This document shows, one piece after another, positions 34,367-43,333 of a stretch of DNA of 64,000 bases. The position numbers and the translations under genes are program-made. The notes under the pieces were generated by a model. It saw only the letters and a list, made by a program, of their open reading frames with translations. It was not told the origin of the DNA and ran no database searches. The DNA is from Terriglobia bacterium (GTDB lineage Bacteria; Acidobacteriota; Terriglobia; Bryobacterales; Bryobacteraceae): NCBI GenBank assembly GCA_021325235.1, contig JAJPHN010000025.1, positions 496,001 through 560,000 of the forward strand, given 5' to 3'. Positions within the stretch are counted from its first letter, which is position 1; each line of letters begins with the position of its first letter.

Positions 34367-37009
34367 TTACACGCTGCGCAGCGATTCGACGGGATCCACG
34401 CGCGTGGCTGCGAATGCCGGAGCGAGACAGGCGGCGCATGCGACGAAAAGCAGCAGCACCGGTACAAGAACGAAGCTAAACGGATCGCGAGGGCTGATGC
34501 CGAACAGCCACTCCTGTGTAAAACGCGAAAAGGCGAATGCGCAAGCGAGTCCGACGGCGATGCCGATCGCGGTTAGCACGAGGCCCTTGCCGATGATCAG
34601 CCGCAGAATGTTGGCGCGCGAAGCTCCGAGCGCCAGCCGAACGCCGATCTCCGCTGAACGTTGCGCCACATATTGCGAAAGCAACGCGTACAGCCCAGCG
34701 AGCGCGAGCAGCACGGCAACGATGGCGAAGCCTGCCAGCAAAGCGGTTTGAAACGTGCGGCGGGAATTGCTGGCGTCGACCCGCTGTCCCATGGTTTCGA
34801 CATTCTCGATCGCGAGGGCATCATCGAGGGAATGCAGTGCGGCGCGAACTTCCGGGATGAGAGCGGCCGTGGGCCGGCTAGTCTTCAGTGCAAAATTCAT
34901 CGCGTTGCCGTCGCTTGGCATCGCAATCTGGAACAGTTGGGGCGACGCAGCCGTTTCGATGTTCATATGGTGCATGTCGCCGACGACGCCAATGACAGTT
35001 TCCCAATCGCCGGGAGGTGACCCCTCGCCTAAGCCGAAGCGAATCTGCTGGCCGACGGGATCTTTACCGTTCAGATAGCGCTTCACAAACGTCTGATTCA
35101 CCAGAACCGGCGCGATTTTCAACGCGAGATCTTTTTCGGCGCCGTGTCTTCCCGCGAGCAGTGGCACGCCCATGGCCTGCATAAAGCCCGGCGTAATCAC
35201 GCGCGTCTCGGTGGGCTCCGTCATTCCTGGCCGTCCCTTGACTTCAAGAAAACTAAGGCTGTCGTGGTTCGTTAACGGCAGAGATGTGCTGATTCCCGCC
35301 TGTGCTACCCCGGGCAGCGCGCGCAGCTTCGCAAGGAAATCGCGATAAAAAGCGCTCCGCTGCTCAGGCTTCGCATACTTCTGATCGAGCGCGACGCTGA
35401 AGGTGAGCGTACTCGAAGAGAATCCAGGATGGACGGCCATCAGACGCGCATAACTTCTGACAAGCAGGCTGGTGCCGGTCAGGAGCAGCACCGAAAGAGC
35501 GACCTGTACGGCTATAGAGACGGAGCGAACGCGCTGACCGCCTCCGGCAATGCCTTTGTTGCCGCCTTGCTTCAGTATCTCGTTGACATCCGCTCGCGAG
35601 GCAAACAGAGCCGGTGCAATTCCGCACAGAAAACCGGTCGCGAGCGCAAGAACGAGGGCCGCTAGCAGAACGGGGCCATTGATCGACGCGTTCTCGAAAC
35701 GCGGAATGCCGCCCGGGTTGATCCAAAGCAGGCCTTCTACAGCGGCAATGCAAAACGCCACTCCCAAACAAGCACCCGTGAAACTCAACAGCAGTGATTC
35801 GGTCAGCAACTGGCGTATCAAGCGCGCCCGATCCGCTCCCAACGCGGTGCGCACACCGAGTTCATGGGCACGAGATGTCATGCGCGCGAGCAGCAGATTC
35901 GCCACGTTACTGACAGCAATAAGCAACACCAGCAACGCCGCTCCGAGCAGCAGCCAGAGCATCTTTTTCACCGGCCCGAAAATGGTTTCCGGCATCGAGC
36001 GCACCATGACGGTCCAGCCACGCATGTAAGGGGGATAAAGAGGATCGAGATTCCGCTCCAAAGCTTTCAGCTCGGCTTCTGCGCGTGCTGGAGATACGCC
36101 GGGCCGAAGTCTCGCGATGGCTGCGTCGGCGCTCGTCAAATCTGTTCTATCGGATTTCTGTTTGGCCGTCACGATGAGCGGCAACCACAGATCGGTTCGC
36201 TGCTTGCCCGTCATCACATACGGAACATCGCCCGCCTCGGGATAAGCAAATCCTTTCGGCATCACGCCGATCACGCTATACGACTCCCGATCGAGGCGTA
36301 TCTGCCGGCCTACGATTTGCGGATCGGCTTGAAATTCGGATTTCCAGAGCGCATCGCTCAGCACGGCTACGTGCTCGTGCCCCGGCTGGAAATCACTTTC
36401 CGTAATCGCGCGTCCGATCGCCGGAGCAGCGCTCACCAGGTGAAAGAAGGAACCGGTGACCGAAACCTCCTGCAACCGGCGGACCTGGTTATTGCGAACG
36501 AGGTTTATGCCTCCGTGACTGAGCATCGCCATCGCCGAAAACGAGTGGTTCAGGCGCTGCCAGTCGAAGTAATCGGGATAATTCGGCGCAAGCTCATTGG
36601 GGATATTCGGACCACTGAAGCGCGTATTGGGACTCCACAGATAGACAAGCTGGTCGGGATGCCGAAACGGCAGCGAACGTAGCAGAACGGCATTCACGAG
36701 GCTGAACATGGCGGTACTCGCCCCGATGCCGATGCCGAGCAGAAGAAGAGCAAGCGCCGTTGACGCACGGTTAGCCGCGAAGATGCGAACCGCGTAGCGC
36801 AGATCGGCAATCAGAACGTGCAGGTGCTCGCGAAGGGCGCCAATTGCCAGGTCGGGAACCGTTTCGAGCCAGAGGCGCAGATGCGGCTCGGCCTCCAGGC
36901 GGTCCGCGAAGAGACGCTCCATCTCGCTCGCGTATTCGTGCCGGAATTCGGCCGGATAGGCGTATAACAGCGCGCGGTAGAGATTAGCTTCGCTTTGCGA
37001 GAAGTCCAT
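34367..37009 (-). CDS. ADOP-type FtsX/MacB-like permease with N-terminal extension
   Basis: An 880-residue orphan permease. Residues 1-75 form the cytoplasmic N-terminal module typical of PadR-linked ADOPs (YRALLYAYPAEFRHEYASEM). A first helix follows at 85-108 (ALALLLLGIGIGASTAMFSL), then a periplasmic domain, an FtsX block at about 345-465 (LWLLLGAALLVLLIAVSNVA), a second periplasmic domain, and a final FtsX block from 755 (IGVRLALGASRANILRLIIG) to VDPVESLRSV. Its ATG lies within the 3' end of the PadR gene, 26 bases before that gene ends, so the two are translationally coupled. No ATPase partner nearby. Confidence 0.92.
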   Translation of the reverse strand: MDFSQSEANLYRALLYAYPAEFRHEYASEMERLFADRLEAEPHLRLWLETVPDLAIGALREHLHVLIADLRYAVRIFAANRASTALALLLLGIGIGASTAMFSLVNAVLLRSLPFRHPDQLVYLWSPNTRFSGPNIPNELAPNYPDYFDWQRLNHSFSAMAMLSHGGINLVRNNQVRRLQEVSVTGSFFHLVSAAPAIGRAITESDFQPGHEHVAVLSDALWKSEFQADPQIVGRQIRLDRESYSVIGVMPKGFAYPEAGDVPYVMTGKQRTDLWLPLIVTAKQKSDRTDLTSADAAIARLRPGVSPARAEAELKALERNLDPLYPPYMRGWTVMVRSMPETIFGPVKKMLWLLLGAALLVLLIAVSNVANLLLARMTSRAHELGVRTALGADRARLIRQLLTESLLLSFTGACLGVAFCIAAVEGLLWINPGGIPRFENASINGPVLLAALVLALATGFLCGIAPALFASRADVNEILKQGGNKGIAGGGQRVRSVSIAVQVALSVLLLTGTSLLVRSYARLMAVHPGFSSSTLTFSVALDQKYAKPEQRSAFYRDFLAKLRALPGVAQAGISTSLPLTNHDSLSFLEVKGRPGMTEPTETRVITPGFMQAMGVPLLAGRHGAEKDLALKIAPVLVNQTFVKRYLNGKDPVGQQIRFGLGEGSPPGDWETVIGVVGDMHHMNIETAASPQLFQIAMPSDGNAMNFALKTSRPTAALIPEVRAALHSLDDALAIENVETMGQRVDASNSRRTFQTALLAGFAIVAVLLALAGLYALLSQYVAQRSAEIGVRLALGASRANILRLIIGKGLVLTAIGIAVGLACAFAFSRFTQEWLFGISPRDPFSFVLVPVLLLFVACAACLAPAFAATRVDPVESLRSV

Positions 37010-37334
37010 TGCGTTTCGCCTGTTCGAGTAATTCGGCCATGCGCGCGGCTTCCGCTTTAGCCACTTTGCGGCCTAGCGTAGTCAGCCTGTAATAGCGGCG
37101 CCGCGGATCATCATCCGCGTCGCGCGGCCGTTCGCGCTCGCGCAGTTCAACGACCAGGCCCTGCGCCAGCAGACGTTTGATGGAGCCGTACAGAGTACCC
37201 GCGCTGAGGCGTAGCTTCCCCCCGGTGCGCGCGGCGACGTCCTGCATGATTCCGTAACCATGCTGATCGCGTTCCGCAAGAGCGACCAGAATATGGAAAA
37301 CCTGTGGGCTGAGCGGTAGGAGAGCCTCGTCCAT
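36984..37334 (-). CDS. PadR-family transcriptional regulator
   Basis: A 116-residue winged-helix repressor from the ATG at 37334 (MDEALLPLSPQVFHILVALA). The DNA-binding part contains DQHGYGIMQDVAARTGGKLR then LSAGTLYGSIKRLLAQGLV, the canonical PadR recognition helix, with the wing DPRRRYYRLTTLGRKV. A short C-terminal dimerisation helix follows. The longer frame to 37397 runs through the promoter region and is not used. It controls itself and the overlapping ADOP permease gene. A TATACT -10 and an inverted repeat lie just upstream of the ATG. Confidence 0.92.
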   Translation of the reverse strand: MDEALLPLSPQVFHILVALAERDQHGYGIMQDVAARTGGKLRLSAGTLYGSIKRLLAQGLVVELRERERPRDADDDPRRRYYRLTTLGRKVAKAEAARMAELLEQAKRNGLLAKRS

Positions 37335-37344
37335 TTCAAAACTT

Positions 37345-37380
37345 AGTATATCGCATTGCGGTATAGCAAGGCACGATATA
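37345..37380. promoter_or_regulatory. PadR promoter with inverted repeat
   Basis: Minus-strand TATACT (37345-37350) lies ten bases before the PadR ATG and would give an almost leaderless mRNA. TATATCG (37347-37353) is repeated in inverted form as CGATATA (37374-37380), the first arm overlapping the -10. Such placement suits PadR autorepression. The arms are 20 bases apart, longer than usual, so the operator assignment is tentative. Confidence 0.5.
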
Positions 37381-37524
37381 TACAGAGGAAAGGGCAAGTC
37401 GGGAGAGACTTGCTTTGTCTCGGATTCGGGACGCCTCTATTCCATATCCGGAACGAGACTCAATCCGCTTCCTGTTGCGCTTCAATCATTTGCGGGCGGT
37501 GATCGTCGTGCTCGGGGACCGAGC

Positions 37525-39942
37525 ATGACATGGCTGATGCAGGATCTCCGGTTTGGCCTCCGCTCGATCGTTAAAGACCGCGCATTCTTTTTCACGGCGG
37601 TACTGGCACTGGCGCTCGGGATCGGCTCGGTAACGGTGATCTTCACGGTTGCCGACAGCATCGTGCTGAACCCTTTTCCGTACACGGATGCGCAGCGTAT
37701 TTATGACATCGAAATTCAGGACCGAACGAGTAAAGCCGCGGGAATGCGGAACTGGTTTTCGGTGCCGGAGTTTCTGGATTTGCAGGAACAGAACCAGGTC
37801 TTCGATCAATCGCTAGGGGTGTGGGAGGAGAGCACGCTGCTGGGCGATCCGAGCTCGCCGGAATCGCTCGACACCGATCTGCTGACGGGCAATGCCTTCC
37901 AGATGCTGGGCGTACCGGCTCTGGTCGGACGCGGATTGAAACCGGAAGATGCCAGGCCGGGTGCAGCACCAGTTTTCGTTCTGAGTTACAAGCTCTGGGC
38001 GAATCGCTTTGGAGGGAATCCGACGATTGTCGGGAAAACCTTTCTGCTGAACAATGCGCCGGCGATGCTCGTGGGTATTATGCCGAAGCGCTTTACGTGG
38101 TGGGGTGGAGAGATCTGGCGGCCGGCGATGGTGGACCGCGCTCGGCCTGGAAACAGCCGGTTTGTGCTGTACGGCCATCTGAAACGCGGTCTCGATCGGA
38201 AGGCGGCGCAAGAGAGTATCGCGGCACTTCTCAAACACATGGCGCAGGTCTATCCGGATCGGTATCCGAAGGATTTCAGCGTGAAGATTGACACGCTCGG
38301 CAACCAGACAATCGGACCTTTTCTGCCGATGCTGTATCTGCTGCTCGGAGCGGTTGGATTAATTTTGCTGATTGCGTGCGCAAACGTCGCGAATCTGCTG
38401 CTTGTGCGGGCGACCACGCGCGAGAAGGAATTTGCGATCCGGCGTGCGCTGGGCGCGAGCCGGGTGCGGTTGATTGCGCAACTGCTCAGTGAAAGCCTGC
38501 TGCTGGCGGCGTGCGGATCGATAGCGGGATGCCTGCTGGCGGCTGCGGGTGTGAAGGGACTGATGGCGATTCTGCCGATCTACACGTTCCCGGATGAAGC
38601 AGATGTCAGTCTGAACCCTGAGGTGCTGCTCGCGACGGTGGCGATCACGTTCGTCACCGCGATTCTGTTCGGGCTGGCACCGGCCCTGACCACATCTCGG
38701 CGTGGTTTGAGCGAGTCGATCAGCAGCAGCCGCGGAAATAGCAGTTTCAGGCAAAACCGGTTACAAAACAGCTTCGTGGTGAGCCAGGTAGCACTCTCCC
38801 TGACGCTGCTGACTGCGGCGGGCCTGCTGATGCGAACGTTCCTGCTCGAGCGTGGCGTGGATCTGGGGGTGCGAACGGATCATCTGATGACGACGGCCGT
38901 GGCGCTTCCAGCGAGCTCTTATGTCAAGCCCGCTGCACAGGCACGATTTGTGCGCGAACTGATGGGAAGACTCGAGCGCGTCCCGGGTGTTCTGTCGGCG
39001 GGCGCGGCGGTCGAAACGCCGTCGTTCGGCGCGTTGCCCACAGATTTTGATATTCCCGGTGCTGCGCACGTGTCGGCCTGGAAGGGGGTCGCCTCGCCCT
39101 GCACAAGCGGGTATTTCAAAACGATTGGGTTGCGGTTATTGGCAGGACGCGTGCCGACCGTGGCGGAAGAAAACGATGGACGCCGTGTAGCGGCGATTAA
39201 TGAAACGATGGCGCTGCATTATTTCGGGCAAAGCGCTCCGATCGGGCGCAGGATCGAGCTCAGCGCGTTTCAGAACACGGCAAAGAAGGGCGTGGATTCA
39301 TGGTTCGAGGTGATCGGAGTAGTTTCGGATCTGAAGAACAACGGCGTCCGCGAGGCGGTGTTGCCGGAAGTTTACCTTCCCTATACAACCGGTGATTTCA
39401 GCAACTTCCGTGTCTACGCGCGAACAGCCGGAAGTCCCGAGAGCATGGCGGGAGCGATAACGAAGCAGGTGCTGCTGGTAGATCGAAACGTTGTGCCGCA
39501 GGAGACGCTGAGCATGGACAGGATTCTCGAAATTTCGGCGTATGCGCGGCCGAGATTCGGGCTCGTGCTGCTTTCGACGTTTGCGTCGATGGGCTTGCTG
39601 CTCGTGGTTGTAGGGGTGTACGGAGTGGCCAGCTACTCGGTGGCGCAAAGAGAGCGGGAAGTCGGCATTCGCATGGCGCTCGGCGCGAAGCCGGCTGATA
39701 TTCGGCGGCTGGTACTGCGCAACAGTATGTCGCTGTTGCTTGCGGGCGTCGCTGCCGGGATGGTGCTGACATTCTTTGCCACGCGCCTGCTCGCCAATCA
39801 GATCTGGGGTGTCTCCGCGCATGATCCGATGACGTTCGGAGCGGTGGTGATGCTTCTGGCTGCGGTTGGTTTCGTGGCGTCCTGGTTGCCGTCGCGGCGG
39901 GCGTCGCGGGTCGATCCGGCGATTTGCCTGCGGGCGGAGTAG
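37525..39942 (+). CDS. ADOP-type FtsX/MacB-like permease
   Basis: An 805-residue orphan permease without the N-terminal PadR-linked module. It opens MTWLMQDLRFGLRSIVKDRA, with helix 1 at 20-45 (FFTAVLALALGIGSVTVIFT). A periplasmic domain to about 265 is followed by FtsX block 1 (MLYLLLGAVGLILLIACANV; EKEFAIRRALGASRVRLIAQ), a second periplasmic domain, and FtsX block 2 from about 685 (REVGIRMALGAKPADIRRLV). It is divergent from PadR, with 190 bases between. Function as for the other two copies. Confidence 0.92.
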   Translation: MTWLMQDLRFGLRSIVKDRAFFFTAVLALALGIGSVTVIFTVADSIVLNPFPYTDAQRIYDIEIQDRTSKAAGMRNWFSVPEFLDLQEQNQVFDQSLGVWEESTLLGDPSSPESLDTDLLTGNAFQMLGVPALVGRGLKPEDARPGAAPVFVLSYKLWANRFGGNPTIVGKTFLLNNAPAMLVGIMPKRFTWWGGEIWRPAMVDRARPGNSRFVLYGHLKRGLDRKAAQESIAALLKHMAQVYPDRYPKDFSVKIDTLGNQTIGPFLPMLYLLLGAVGLILLIACANVANLLLVRATTREKEFAIRRALGASRVRLIAQLLSESLLLAACGSIAGCLLAAAGVKGLMAILPIYTFPDEADVSLNPEVLLATVAITFVTAILFGLAPALTTSRRGLSESISSSRGNSSFRQNRLQNSFVVSQVALSLTLLTAAGLLMRTFLLERGVDLGVRTDHLMTTAVALPASSYVKPAAQARFVRELMGRLERVPGVLSAGAAVETPSFGALPTDFDIPGAAHVSAWKGVASPCTSGYFKTIGLRLLAGRVPTVAEENDGRRVAAINETMALHYFGQSAPIGRRIELSAFQNTAKKGVDSWFEVIGVVSDLKNNGVREAVLPEVYLPYTTGDFSNFRVYARTAGSPESMAGAITKQVLLVDRNVVPQETLSMDRILEISAYARPRFGLVLLSTFASMGLLLVVVGVYGVASYSVAQREREVGIRMALGAKPADIRRLVLRNSMSLLLAGVAAGMVLTFFATRLLANQIWGVSAHDPMTFGAVVMLLAAVGFVASWLPSRRASRVDPAICLRAE

Positions 39943-40006
39943 AGCAACGGCGGCGATTTGTTTCTTATTCACTTTGAAGTGGGACGGGCCAGAATGAGAA
40001 GCATCT

Positions 40007-40309
40007 ATGCACACCTTCAGCCCGCTCATTGCTCTTGCGGTGGTTTGCTCGACGGCGGCTACCGATGCCGTTTATGTTTTGTTCACGTCGGCGGTGTCGG
40101 GGCGTAGGCGAGTGGCCGCCGCAAGCTGGAGTAGCGTCTGGTATCTGCTTTCGGCATTTGCGGTGATCAGTTATACGACCAATGCAACATACGTCGTGTT
40201 TGCGGCGCTCGGTTCGTGGCTGGGAGCATTTGGAGCCGTGAGCTGGCTGCGGCGCAGGAACGGAGCTGAGACATCCCCGTCCGCGGCCGCGCCGCTGAAG
40301 CCGATGTAG
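40007..40309 (+). CDS. Small three-helix membrane protein
   Basis: A 100-residue hydrophobic protein with three helices (FSPLIALAVVCSTAATDAVY; VWYLLSAFAVISYTT; NATYVVFAALGSWLGAFGAV) and a short charged tail. The arrangement, with a polar residue-rich break at SGRRRVAAAS, is like small conserved membrane proteins with a swapped helix pair. I do not recognise a family. It lies 64 bases after the ADOP gene and is convergent with the TonB-like gene three bases away. Confidence 0.6.
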   Translation: MHTFSPLIALAVVCSTAATDAVYVLFTSAVSGRRRVAAASWSSVWYLLSAFAVISYTTNATYVVFAALGSWLGAFGAVSWLRRRNGAETSPSAAAPLKPM

Positions 40310-40312
40310 CGT

Positions 40313-41050
40313 TTACTCGGAGAGCGAAAAGTGAACGACGATGGACGTGACGACTTCCACCGGCTCGCCATTTAGCAAGGTGGGACGATATTGCCACTGC
40401 AGAATCGCTTCGCGGGCGGCATTGACCAGAAGTGGATGACCGCTCACGAGTTTGAGGTTCTCGATGCGGCCGTCTTTGCTGATCAGCGCAGTGAATTCGA
40501 CTGTGCCTTGAATGCGCGCGGCTTTGGCAAGCGGAGGGTAAACGGGCTGCACGCGATGGATGAGATTGGCTTCGGCAATTGAGCCCCCGAAACGCAACGG
40601 CTTATCGGGTTTAGCTGGTTTGACAGGCGGCCTGGGTTCTTGCGCAACCGGCAGAGCGGAGCCGCTTGAGCCGAACAGCAGAGTGCTGCCCGCGCCATCG
40701 GCTGCACCTGCCGATTGGGCTCCGGTTATATCAGGCGCGGCGGGGGCATCATTTATTCGCGCGACCTGCTTTGGTATAGCGACGGGCGCAATCAGGTCTT
40801 GGAAATGCGGTAGACGAGGGACGACGGAAACGTGCCGCACGGTGGGTCCGGGTGGTTTCGGAAGGTTGGTGGGCGGCGGCGGAGCCACCAGCATGCTCTT
40901 GAGCTGGGCCATGGGCAGGGCGCGTGTATAGAGTAAGGAAGCCAGGGTGAAGCCGAGAATGACGGCTGCCTGCAAGAGGGTTGAAGCGAGGACGGTGTAA
41001 GGCTGACGCGTTCGTTGCGCAGCGGTGGTTACAAATGTCTGGTCGAACAT
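40313..41050 (-). CDS. TonB-like energy transducer
   Basis: A 245-residue protein. A cytoplasmic N-terminus is followed by one transmembrane helix at about 20-42 (VLASTLLQAAVILGFTLASL), a Pro/Ala-rich periplasmic linker (APPPPTNLPKPPGPT; RPPVKPAKPDKP), and a C-terminal TonB domain from 165 (IHRVQPVYPPLAKAARIQGT; VEFTALISKDGRIENLKLVS; REAILQWQYRPTLLNGEPVE). It probably couples proton-motive force to outer-membrane receptors. ExbB/ExbD are not adjacent. It is divergent from threonine synthase. Confidence 0.9.
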   Translation of the reverse strand: MFDQTFVTTAAQRTRQPYTVLASTLLQAAVILGFTLASLLYTRALPMAQLKSMLVAPPPPTNLPKPPGPTVRHVSVVPRLPHFQDLIAPVAIPKQVARINDAPAAPDITGAQSAGAADGAGSTLLFGSSGSALPVAQEPRPPVKPAKPDKPLRFGGSIAEANLIHRVQPVYPPLAKAARIQGTVEFTALISKDGRIENLKLVSGHPLLVNAAREAILQWQYRPTLLNGEPVEVVTSIVVHFSLSE

Positions 41051-41092
41051 GGTGACTCTCCGTTACGGGCTAAGTAGCTAACTGCAGAGCGT

Positions 41093-41102
41093 CACGATCG
41101 TG
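41093..41102. promoter_or_regulatory. Ten-base palindrome upstream of thrC
   Basis: CACGATCGTG is a perfect palindrome in the 120-base gap between the divergent tonB-like and thrC genes. It may be a regulator site for either; no -10 or -35 could be placed with confidence. Confidence 0.25.
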
Positions 41103-41173
41103 GCTATCTGTAAGGACACCCGGCTGGGGACAGAAGTTCCCGCTGGTTTGCTAAGGTGGAGCGAAACAGCCCC

Positions 41174-42397
41174 ATGTCGCATTTGAGGTGTAGTGTCGCC
41201 GGTTGCGCGACCACATTGGATTTGCATGATCGCGCGCTGGCGTGCCCGCGCTGCGGCGAGCTGCTCGAGGTCGTGATCGATTCTCCCAGCGGCGATGCGA
41301 GCCATCTGAAACGGCTCTGGTTAGGCCGGCGCAGCTCGTTCGATCCGCGAGATGCGAGCGGAGTCTGGCGTTTCCGCGAGTTTCTGCCGCTGGATTATGG
41401 CGCTGAAAATACGATCACGCTGAGCGAAGGCAATACGCCGGTCGTGCGCGGCCAGAAGACGGCGGAGTGGGCTGGCGTGCGCGATCTCTGGTTCAAACAT
41501 CTCGGCTGGAATCCGACGGGGTCGTTTAAGGATCTCGGCATGACGGCCGGTATGACGGAGGCGAAGTTTGCCGGTGCGACGACGGTCGCCTGCGCATCGA
41601 CTGGGAACACCGCCGCCTCGCTGGCAGCATATGCGGCGCGCGCGCGTGTGACGGGCCGTGTGTATCTGCCGGCCGGACAGGCATCCAATAATAAGCTCGC
41701 GCAGGCACTCGATTTTGGTGCGGAGGTGGTCGAGATCGAAGGCAGTTTCGACGATGCTCTGAACCAACTCCTGGCGAGCAAGGATCCCGAGCTTTACTTT
41801 CTGAACTCCATCAATCCGTTTCGAGTGGAAGGACAGAAGACGGCGATGTTCGAGCTGCTCGAGCGGTTCGACTGGCGCGTGCCGGATTATCTGGTAGTGC
41901 CCGGCGGGAATCTTGGGAATTCTTCGGCATTCGGGAAAGCATTGGAAGAGCTGAAGCGCTTCGGCTTCATCGAGCGAGTGCCGCAAATCGTCATCGTACA
42001 GGCGGCGGGCGCGAATCCACTGGCGCGGATGTGGGAAGCGGGAGCAAAGGAGATCACGCCAGTGGCGAAACCGGAGACGGTCGCCACAGCGATTCGGATC
42101 GGCAATCCGCGATCTTGGAGAAAGGCGCTGCATGCGGTGGAACTCTCGGGCGGCTTCGTGATGGACGTGACGGACGAAGAAATCGGCGAGGCGAAGGCCA
42201 TGATCGGGCGGGACGGCATCGGCTGCGAACCGGCTTCGGCGACAACGCTTGCCGGGATTCGTAAGCTCAGGGCGGCGGGAAAACTCGACCGCGACGTCTG
42301 GATTGTGGCGGTGTTGACCGGACACGCGCTGAAGGATACCGATTACATATCGAAACAGCACGAGCGCACAAAACGCGAGCTCGCGCTGGCACATTAA
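41174..42397 (+). CDS. thrC: Threonine synthase
   Basis: A 407-residue PLP enzyme converting O-phosphohomoserine to threonine. An N-terminal zinc-ribbon-like segment has cysteines at 6, 11, 24 and 27. The PLP lysine is Lys119 in NPTGSFKDLGM, and CASTGNTAASLAAYAARA and VPGGNLGNSSAFGKA bind the cofactor phosphate. This is the long-known threonine synthase class found with zinc ribbons. The ATG at 41174 is chosen; a GTG six codons earlier lies on top of the best Shine-Dalgarno (AAGGTGGAG). Its gap from the divergent TonB-like gene holds a short palindrome. Homoserine kinase follows six bases later. Confidence 0.95.
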   Translation: MSHLRCSVAGCATTLDLHDRALACPRCGELLEVVIDSPSGDASHLKRLWLGRRSSFDPRDASGVWRFREFLPLDYGAENTITLSEGNTPVVRGQKTAEWAGVRDLWFKHLGWNPTGSFKDLGMTAGMTEAKFAGATTVACASTGNTAASLAAYAARARVTGRVYLPAGQASNNKLAQALDFGAEVVEIEGSFDDALNQLLASKDPELYFLNSINPFRVEGQKTAMFELLERFDWRVPDYLVVPGGNLGNSSAFGKALEELKRFGFIERVPQIVIVQAAGANPLARMWEAGAKEITPVAKPETVATAIRIGNPRSWRKALHAVELSGGFVMDVTDEEIGEAKAMIGRDGIGCEPASATTLAGIRKLRAAGKLDRDVWIVAVLTGHALKDTDYISKQHERTKRELALAH

Positions 42398-42403
42398 CCT
42401 TTC

Positions 42404-43333
42404 ATGCAGCGCTTTGAAATACGCGTGCCCGGTTCGATTGCGAATCTCGGCCCGGGCTTCGACACGCTGGCGGTAGCAGTCGAGCTCTATCTGACGCTCC
42501 GGGTGACGATACTTGCGGGTCAGAATCAGCTCGAATTCGACTTTTGCGACTGCGCCATTGAAGGCGAGAACTACATCGAGCGCGCGTTTCGTTTCCTGGC
42601 GAGCCAGCGCGGAGGAGCGCATCCGTCGTTACGAGTGGAAGTGTGCAGCGATATTCCGCTCAAAGGCGGACTCGGGAGCAGCGCGGCGGCGACGGTGGCC
42701 GGATTGCGGTTGTATGAAGCGGTAACCGGGCCGCTCTCCACACAGGGATTGCTGAATGCGGCGTGCGCGCTCGAAGGGCATCCGGATAACGCCTCGGCAG
42801 CGCTGCTGGGCGGACTCACGATCAGCTGCCAGATGCCGGATCGCTCGGTTTTCGCGGCACGGCTCGAGTGGCCGGAGGAAGTTTCGTTCCTGGTGCTGAC
42901 GCCGAAGATGTCGCTATCGACTTCGGCTTCGAGAAGAGTGCTGCCCGAAACGGTGCCGCTGGAAGACGCCGTATTCAATCTGCAGCGCGTGGCGTTATTT
43001 CTGCAGGCCGTTCGAAGCCGCGATTATTCGCTGCTGCGGGAAGCGCTGGATGACAGGCTGCATCAGCCGTTTCGAAAGTCGCTGGTGCCGGGTTTGGGAG
43101 ATCTGCTGGGGCTCGAGCATCCCGACTTGCTGGGGGTGTGCCTGAGCGGCGCGGGGCCATCGATTGTGGCATTCGCCGAGCGCAATCTGGATGGTGTGGA
43201 GGCGGCGATCCGGGACACATTCGCGGCGCAGAACCTGCCGTTCGTGATTCGACGGTTAAAGGCGTACACGGAGCGTTCCGCTCATGGCTCGGATAACGCG
43301 GCGCTGGCCAGTTTGCCGAGTTCGCATTCCTGA
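42404..43333 (+). CDS. thrB: Homoserine kinase
   Basis: A 309-residue GHMP-kinase. PGSIANLGPGFDTLAVAVE opens the substrate site, and PLKGGLGSSAAATVAGLRL is the ATP-phosphate loop. EGHPDNASAALLGGLTIS and the late GVCLSGAGPSIVAFAE are the other family motifs. It phosphorylates homoserine, feeding threonine synthase encoded six bases upstream. The last 52 bases overlap the convergent aspartate kinase 3' end. Confidence 0.95.
   Translation: MQRFEIRVPGSIANLGPGFDTLAVAVELYLTLRVTILAGQNQLEFDFCDCAIEGENYIERAFRFLASQRGGAHPSLRVEVCSDIPLKGGLGSSAAATVAGLRLYEAVTGPLSTQGLLNAACALEGHPDNASAALLGGLTISCQMPDRSVFAARLEWPEEVSFLVLTPKMSLSTSASRRVLPETVPLEDAVFNLQRVALFLQAVRSRDYSLLREALDDRLHQPFRKSLVPGLGDLLGLEHPDLLGVCLSGAGPSIVAFAERNLDGVEAAIRDTFAAQNLPFVIRRLKAYTERSAHGSDNAALASLPSSHS

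Noticed and set aside
41321-42622. A 433-codon minus-strand open frame.
   Set aside because: It is antisense to threonine synthase and homoserine kinase, whose motifs are intact.
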